Positions 57,877 through 64,000 of a stretch of DNA of 64,000 nt are shown piece by piece. Source of the DNA: Primulina eburnea (lineage: Eukaryota; Streptophyta; Magnoliopsida; Lamiales; Gesneriaceae); NCBI RefSeq assembly GCF_022965805.1, contig NW_027331430.1, forward strand, positions 124,001 to 188,000. Direction: 5' to 3'. How positions within the stretch are numbered: the stretch's first letter is position 1; each line of letters opens with the position of its first letter. Below the pieces are notes generated by a model. The model saw only the letters and a program-made list of their open reading frames with translations. It made no database searches and had not been told where the DNA came from. Made by a program: the position numbers and the translations under genes.

Positions 57877-59024
57877 CGTAACGCCCAATAATCAAATTCC
57901 TACTCCAGTCCAATACCATAAAGCCATCATGCATAAAAATCATATAATTTCGCATTTCATTCGTAATATGCATAAAAAAATTTCTAAAGATTCAATTTCC
58001 AATCATAACGGCAGGCAAACCTGTACTTTAAAACGTATGTCATGCGAACATATAGGTGATAGAATTAAAACATGCACATGCTAAAATCATAACTTGATGC
58101 TTACTACATGAAATAATTTAAAACTTTAAAATAACAGCGGAAGCAAATATTGTTTTCAAACAAACATTTTAAAATTAATCCAACGTAAACATCAACTTAA
58201 AATAATCCAACGTATTAAAATTGAGTTTAAATAATAAAAGGTGCATAAACTAAATCATGAGGTCCTCGGGTTTACTACTGCTGTCTCAAGATCGCTCACT
58301 GGTCTCCGCCCGCAGTCTCGACCTCATCAATACCTACAACAATCAAGTCTAGTGATTCTAAAGACTCAACATGTATATATCGTGAATAACAAGTAAATAT
58401 ATCATAAAATCGCATGCAACGTAAAAATAAAGTATCGTAAAGCTCATTTCATAGTCTCATAAGTTGAGGGAAATTATGAGAATTAAGGTATTTGAATTTA
58501 CTACCCATTAGAGAATTAGAATGAGGAACTAACTTCACCTAAATGTCCATTTAGAAATGCTTTGAATGGGAAGTTATTAACCATTTCAAATATTTTAAAT
58601 GTTGGATTCAAAATTATTACTAATTTGCATGGTATTTTATTGTTTAATTCTTGTATTTAAATTGCTTGAAGTTTAGCACTCTCATTATATATTTTAGTGA
58701 ATTTACACATTAAATTCAGGATAGATTATTGCATGGCATTCATGTCCTCAAATTTAAACATTCAAATGCTATGATTAATTTCTTGAATATATTATACTTA
58801 GATTAATTTATCTCCATTTTAATTTAAGCTTTAATTAAATATTAACCTAAAGAATTATTTACTAACTTAGCTCCACTTCATTTTAATAAATCCTTAAACA
58901 TCCTATTTCTTTAAATTAACTTATACCTTGACTTAAATTAAATTTAGGAATGTCTTTCTTATTATTAATCTTATCTCTAATCTCCAAACTCCGGTCCGGC
59001 CTCGCGTATTTATCCTGAAAAGAT

Positions 59025-59029
59025 AAAAC
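59025..59029. repeat. Target-site duplication of solo LTR D (left), AAAAC
   Basis: Repeated at 60489-60493. Confidence 0.85.
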
Positions 59030-60488
59030 TGTGAGAACCCAAATTTTTGGACACATAATTAATTAAATATAGACATGTATAAGAATTTATTTTCGAGTTA
59101 TAATAAATTTGAAAATATAAATAATACATGGAAATCGAAATCCAGTGCAAGATACACAGTAAATTAATGCTGGATATCCACCTAATTGGAAATATTATAT
59201 TGTATATAAGGAAGTTTTCTCAATAAGGAAGCTAGCAAAATTGCAATACAGTCCAGATACGTCACGAACCTGTACAAGAAAGCAGTCTACGTTCATCCGA
59301 GAGAGATTAGTGCAATCACCCATTTGATTAGCCATCAGCGTCATTCGTGGAGCGACTTCAGAGCTTACCTTGTAAGCTGATTTTCCGTGCCTATAAATAG
59401 GAGGACTCTTCATTCAGAACTTGCACTCCCAAATCTCGAAATCCTCTCTAGCATCACCGTATTTTCGAAGTTTTCATCCTCAAGTAGCGAAGCTCTGCCG
59501 CAATCTCACCATTCACGTTTCCTTGAGCAGTCAGAATACTGTAAGTGGGCTTTTGATATATGTATTCCTTCGTAAGCGGATTTTTGATATTATTATATAA
59601 AATTGCACACTTATGTTTATTTTAAGTGGCTCTCGATATTTATATTCTTTTGATAAATACGGTTCACTTGTTTAATTATTTTTAAAGTGGACTTTTGAAT
59701 ATATATGTATTATTATATAAAAGATTTGGCACACTTATTTTCTTTTTAAGTGAGCATGATATATTTCGAAAACAAATTAAATATGACTTTGAAAATTCGA
59801 TCGGCATGATATATTCATTTCTTTTTGGTATGAAATCCCCTGAATTATTCGTTTTTCGATATCAGTTATAATATTTGAAAGCATGTTGAATTATTTGAAA
59901 TGCACTGTAATGATTTGATTTAGAAATGGTAAAGGAAATTCCGAACTTTGATATGCTTTGTTTAGGCCCTGATGCGGTGGGTTATAATAACCGTTCCTTT
60001 GGCCTCGCCCCTTAGAGGAGTAACATATAGGGGACTGATCAGTAAAAACCATAGAAAATGAGATTATTTTCAGTGATATATTCGTATTTGTGTTAGTATT
60101 TGATTCAACATGCTTAATATTGAGATTCGATAATTTATTCGTATGTATATCCTCGATATTTGTTATGCACGATCGGCCCCCACTTGCTGAGTATTTTCCA
60201 AAATACTCACCCCTTACTTCATTCCCACCCAGATAAGAAAGAAGAGCAAATGGATGAAGATGAGCAAGAGCAAATTTTGGGGATGGTAGGAGATCTCGAG
60301 TTATATATTCCAGAAGTTTTAAAGCTTAGTTTATGTTTATCGCTTCCGCATATTTTTATTTAAGTTGTAAAGACGATGATTTTATGAATAATAGACTGGT
60401 TTTGGTTTATACTGTGCTACGAGGCTTGTTGTTTTCCAGGTTTTAAAACAACGCCGATGTCGACTAACCCCGGTCTGGGGGCGTGACA
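59030..60488 (+). mobile_element. Solo LTR D of a Gypsy-type element (1.46 kb)
   Basis: Begins TGTGAGAACCCAAATTTTTG and ends GGGGGCGTGACA, flanked by AAAAC. A TATA-like CTATAAATAG at about 59391-59400 fits a promoter. Alternating blocks around 59570-59770 (AAGTGGCTCTCGATAT, AAGTGGACTTTTGAAT) form a loose repeat. It is nested in the minus-oriented LTR 57877-60641. Confidence 0.88.
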
Positions 60489-60641
60489 AAAACTATGCAT
60501 CTATTTTTTTTAAATAAATAATCATGACTCAATAAATTTAAAAGAATGAATTTAAACTCTCATGCATAAAAATTATTTTAATTTAAATAACAGTAATTAT
60601 GCATGGCTTATATGTAGTCTGATTTTCGGGACGTTACACTG

Positions 60642-60915
60642 AACGTCCCTGGAGTTTTTGGGTGTAGAATGACGTTTTCAATCTGCTGGTCTAAAGCACC
60701 CCGAGAGGCTGATACCTGTAATGGACCAACATCCATTCGAGAGAGGGCAGTCTTATTTCTTCATTTCTCACGCTTCTATTTCATCTCGGACCATTTCGCG
60801 CTCCTCGAGGTTGAGAATTCAAAACACGAAGTAAGAGCATGCTATTGAAGACGGAAAAAATCGGAGAAACGATTCTACCTAACAATTGATTTTATTCAAC
60901 AATTAACCAAATTCC
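60642..60915 (-). other. Possible exon fragment of an unidentified gene
   Basis: On the minus strand a frame over about 60750-60642 reads SRMDVGPLQVSASRGALDQQ and on through ENVILHPKTPG, right up to the LTR start at 60641. Codon-like composition and a possible acceptor suggest a host exon cut by the LTR. I do not recognise the protein. Confidence 0.3.
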
Positions 60916-61489
60916 GGAAATCGACTTGATAACTTTTGTCGTAAATAGTCGGATGACAGGTTGTGAATTGGAAACTGCTTGCTTTTGGTACTCCGGAAAA
61001 GCAAATTTCGGACTGCCTAGAGCCTTTTCATTTGTTTAGTGCAGCCAGTGGACTCGTCGATCAACCAGGGAAGAGCCTGGGTCCGGAGATAGCTCACAAA
61101 GGTAGAAAGCCCCTACCGGACACTCATTAAATTCGAATGAAGACGCTCTGCGAGATGTCCAGTAGTCTCTGACTCGGTCTTCGAAAGCACACTCCACAAC
61201 AAATGCTCAAAGGATATTATTACAGACAATTAGAATATTTTCTTAAATATAATTTCATTCATTTAAACGTTCCTCCATCATATCACTCGTCGTCACTTTT
61301 TTGCGGGGGTAATATTGATAATATGGTAAAAAAACCTATCATATCATTAATTATATTTTAGAGATATTACAAAATATTCTGTGGATATACACAAATCTAG
61401 TTATCATATATTACAAAATTTCATATCATCTTAAACTCTACACCTATAAATAAAGGGCTTCTAACCCTAATCAATGTACGCTTTTATCT

Positions 61490-61648
61490 ATGAGTATTTA
61501 CATTATTCTTGTATTTTTTCTCTCAAATACTGACTTGAGCGTCGGAGCGGCTTCGCCTCCGGGCGGAGTCAGCTCACCTTTTTTCTTTGATACCCAGTTA
61601 TATTTCTGGAGCGGTTTGATTCGGCTTATTGAAGAAATTGTTTCGTGA
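61490..61648 (+). CDS. Possible small secreted peptide (52 aa), copy 2
   Basis: Same 52-codon frame as at 45121, with a single difference that is synonymous (CCC to CCT). The upstream in-frame ATG of copy 1 is AGG-like here, which supports translation from 61490 if it is a gene. The TATA box is conserved at about 61445. Confidence 0.4.
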   Translation: MSIYIILVFFLSNTDLSVGAASPPGGVSSPFFFDTQLYFWSGLIRLIEEIVS

Positions 61649-61941
61649 TAATAGGTTCAAGATATTTTAATGGATGCGAATTTTTTGATCGCTTCATATT
61701 TCATGGTTTAAATTATTATCTAGATAAAACGTTGGTATTATGTTAGAAATTCTATAGTTACATTACTATTTTATTTTCCATTTATAATAAACTTCCTTCG
61801 TTTTGTGGGATGGCGTCCCATAAACTTAATTTCATTTTGAATTAATTTTATATTAAATTATTTATCAATTTTAAATAATTTAAATTCTCTTATGAAACTT
61901 ACTATATATTGATGATCACAATTTCTCTTCTAAAACCTTGT

Positions 61942-63067
61942 CTTTTTTCTTCACTCGAGAAACTACTTACGTGGTTGACCTTCTTCACAATTCCAATGAT
62001 ATATGTTTATGTAAATTTTAACATTAGTTCCATATGATGCAAAACATTAGAAAATATTTAACAAATCTTACCAATCTCTTTGATTTTTTTTTTTTATTTA
62101 ATCACCCACTTATAATATTTGTGGTGTTTGAAATTAGTTCTGTAATCGTCGTATTCGTATGAATGACTAGTTCAACGTTTTGACATTGAAGTAATCTTTA
62201 GTTATTTTTCTCACATTTATTTCAAAAATTTGATATCTTCTGAGGAATTGATTTTTGAATTTGTCGATGATGTTTGAAAATAGAAGACGATGTATCATTT
62301 GTCCATACATATATATAAAACATTCATGTATCATTATAATATTTTCAATTTATGAGTTCAATCGTATGATTTTTTTTATCTATGTAAAATTATGGTTCTT
62401 ACCTTATCATCAGCTACTATGAGTTTTCGGATCAATTTTGAATTTTGTTTTGTGCAATATGATATCCTTGTCGAGGTATTAATTATTACTTGTATCGATC
62501 TTTACATCCTTTTGATTTTCTTTCGACAAAGTTATTGATATATAACCTTCTTTTTCCATTATTGTACACATTTGATTTTGAAAACAAATATTTAGATGAT
62601 AATGAATTAGAAGTTCGTGTAAATTATTTGCAAACGGTTGAAATATTTATATAGTAGATATCCGTTTATGTGGCAATAATGAACATTGATTTTCATTTAG
62701 TTATCTGAGGATTTTTGCTTCTTAAATTATTAAATTAATGATTAATTTAATATAAAAGTGTTATGTATTTTGTGTTAGTGAATTTATATAGTTTGATACA
62801 TTTGTTTTTTTTTTTTTTGGGGACAAGATTTATACATTTTTTCACTCAAAAAATTTTATATTTATTATTATTAATGTTATTATTTTTATTATCAGTTTTG
62901 TAATTATTGGTTCATTATGTAATTAATTTGAGTGACATTTATTGTATTTGTCAAAACCCTTGTATAAATAAAACACGTCAGACAATTAATTAGTTGGTGA
63001 AAATTACAGACAATACAAAAAACTTTATCAACAATTATATATATATTTAAGGGATAAGTGTTTTACT
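61942..63067. repeat. Dispersed segment S, copy 3
   Basis: Very close to copy 2 (45573-46698), less close to copy 1 (9566-10682). Confidence 0.8.
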
Positions 63068-63301
63068 ATGTTAAATTTAAAACTTGTAAATTATCCGAAC
63101 AATCAATATGTACATAACATTTGTAAATCTCGCTTTCCCAGCTGCAACTGCAAAGAAACGAAGTAATCGCCTTGGTGAACCTGCAGAATCTGTCAAGCTT
63201 TTCCCAGAACTTGGCCCTTTAGTCGAGCAAACAATGGAGGGGTTCATATCACCACAAGAAACTCGTTTTTGGCTAAACAGTGTGTATAAACTAGTCATGA
63301 T

Positions 63302-63467
63302 TAAACATGTATTAAAACCATTTAGAAAAATGCATAAGGAATTTAATAACTTGCACGCACGTGGTTCATGTGGAGCTCAAATTTTCGGGACGTCACAGGA
63401 ATGGCACCTCCTCCAGGGCAAAGGATGATGATGTGAGCAAATGTACCAATTGCAAATTTATTACGTG

Positions 63468-63550
<83 letters not shown>

Positions 63551-63697
63551 TCGCTAAATTAATACATTGGATTTGTGTTATACTGAGTGTGTTTGATTAG
63601 TTTTTGTGTTATTGTGTGTTTTTTTTCTTTCTTTTTTTTTTTTCCAAATTTGGGGTGTGTAAACGATAATGTAGTAAACGAGCCGGCTATATGCCTC
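63302..63697. repeat. Inverted copy of 52413-52792 (PLAC8 3' end plus LTR edge)
   Basis: Reverse complement of the region holding the first ~95 bp of solo LTR C, its ATTCC duplication, the last PLAC8 codons (to TGA at about 63434) and the (AT)n tract. Because it includes the LTR edge, it was copied after the LTR entered PLAC8. The junction with the 2.4-kb block shares only a few bases (TAAACATG). Confidence 0.85.
63471..63551. repeat. (AT)n microsatellite
   Basis: Counterpart of the tract at 52558-52623, longer here. Confidence 0.95.
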
Positions 63698-63832
63698 GGC
63701 AGGTGATGCCGAGACGTCTAGGCAGGCGCTGCCGAGAGCGCTCGGCAGCGTGCGAGCGGGCGTGCGCCCCTGCGCGCACAGTCGTGTCCCTTCAGATTTT
63801 TTCGAGATTTTCTGATATTTTTCCATTCCTTT
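63698..63832. other. GC-rich stretch with short inverted repeats
   Basis: It contains GCCGAGAGCGCTCGGC (a perfect palindrome), several GGCAGGTGATGCC-like pieces and GCGCGC runs. It lies directly 5' of the Copia copy and could be the start of its LTR or an unrelated insert. Confidence 0.45.
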
Positions 63833-64000
63833 GGCATTGTTTGATGCTTGTGATCAGTTACAATGGCCAAAGGACATCCCTATGAATGAAAGATCATGTC
63901 TTTTCATTTGAAAATCATAAAATGCATGATTATTTGAAAATAAAAATAAAAACACTTTTACACATAACATCATAAGCATATTCTCCTTCTTCCTTTCTTC
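63833..64000 (+). mobile_element. Start of a second copy of the 29.7-kb Copia element
   Basis: Matches 29676-29843 with only a one-base length difference noticed (GGCCAAAGG against GGCCAAGGG). It continues past the window end. Confidence 0.8.

Larger units (their letters stand above)
57877..60641 (-). mobile_element. Gypsy-type LTR (minus orientation) containing a nested solo LTR
   Basis: In its own orientation it starts TGTAACGTCCCGAAAATC at 60641 and appears to end GGGCGTTACG near 57877. It includes the GAGTCTTTAGAATCACTAG block (about 58340-58370). Without the nested LTR it is about 1.3 kb. No matching target duplication was found, so the lower boundary is tentative. Confidence 0.6.
60916..63304. 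repeat. 2.4-kb direct repeat block, copy 2
   Basis: Matches 44548-46936. Here the left neighbour is not Gypsy gag but the fragment at 60642-60915, and the right neighbour is an inverted piece of the PLAC8 3' end. Confidence 0.88.

Overview
This window is nuclear DNA of a flowering plant, most likely a eudicot. The evidence is GT-AG introns in short exons, plant-specific families (NAC, PLAC8/cell-number-regulator, GPI-type lipid-transfer protein, A1 aspartic protease), plant Copia and Gypsy elements, CACTA and Harbinger DNA transposons, and long (AT)n tracts. A foldback of the GTGAGAC type hints at Lamiales or a nearby asterid group, but only weakly.

Layout. 1-6 kb: a large inverted repeat of a NAC-gene 5' region, split by a solo Gypsy LTR (779-2336) and a Harbinger-type element (2443-3348). 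6-8.2 kb: a CACTA element whose left end is tandemly duplicated. 8.3-12 kb: a truncated lipid-transfer gene, an isolated NAC last exon and a lipid-transfer pseudogene. 12.55-22.48 kb: a complete Copia element of the Sirevirus type, with two LTRs, gag-pol and an extra ORF, and a TATTA target duplication. 23.4-26.8 kb: an aspartic protease gene of nine exons (minus strand) with several frameshifts. 26.86-29.05 kb: a Mutator-like insertion in its 5' flank. 29.7-36.3 kb: a dead Copia element with a solo Gypsy LTR inside gag. 36.4-44.5 kb: a decayed chromovirus (Gypsy, minus strand) with its 3' LTR. 44.5-46.9 kb and 60.9-63.3 kb: two copies of a 2.4-kb block carrying a possible small secreted-peptide gene. 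47.3-48.8 kb: a three-exon NAC gene. 49.1-49.8 kb: a second copy of protease exon 1. 52.6-57.4 kb: a PLAC8 gene with a 2.75-kb solo LTR in its last exon. 57.9-60.6 kb: a Gypsy LTR containing another solo LTR. 63.8 kb to the end: the start of a second copy of the Copia element seen at 29.7 kb.

The window is a mosaic of host genes, mostly damaged, and nested transposons. Exact target-site duplications were found for five LTR insertions. In several cases a related copy elsewhere in the window preserves the empty site, so the order of events can be read. The most unusual signals are: (i) a four-half-site quasi-palindromic DNA module repeated about 14 times over the whole Sirevirus-like element, in coding and non-coding parts and in different reading frames; (ii) the 1.4-kb-arm palindrome of a NAC promoter plus start codon; (iii) tandem GC-rich hairpin arrays in several LTR families; (iv) a covarying stem-loop in chromovirus LTRs.

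Many reading frames carry single-base indels. Whether these are real decay or consensus errors cannot be decided from the sequence alone. No rRNA, tRNA or CRISPR was seen.
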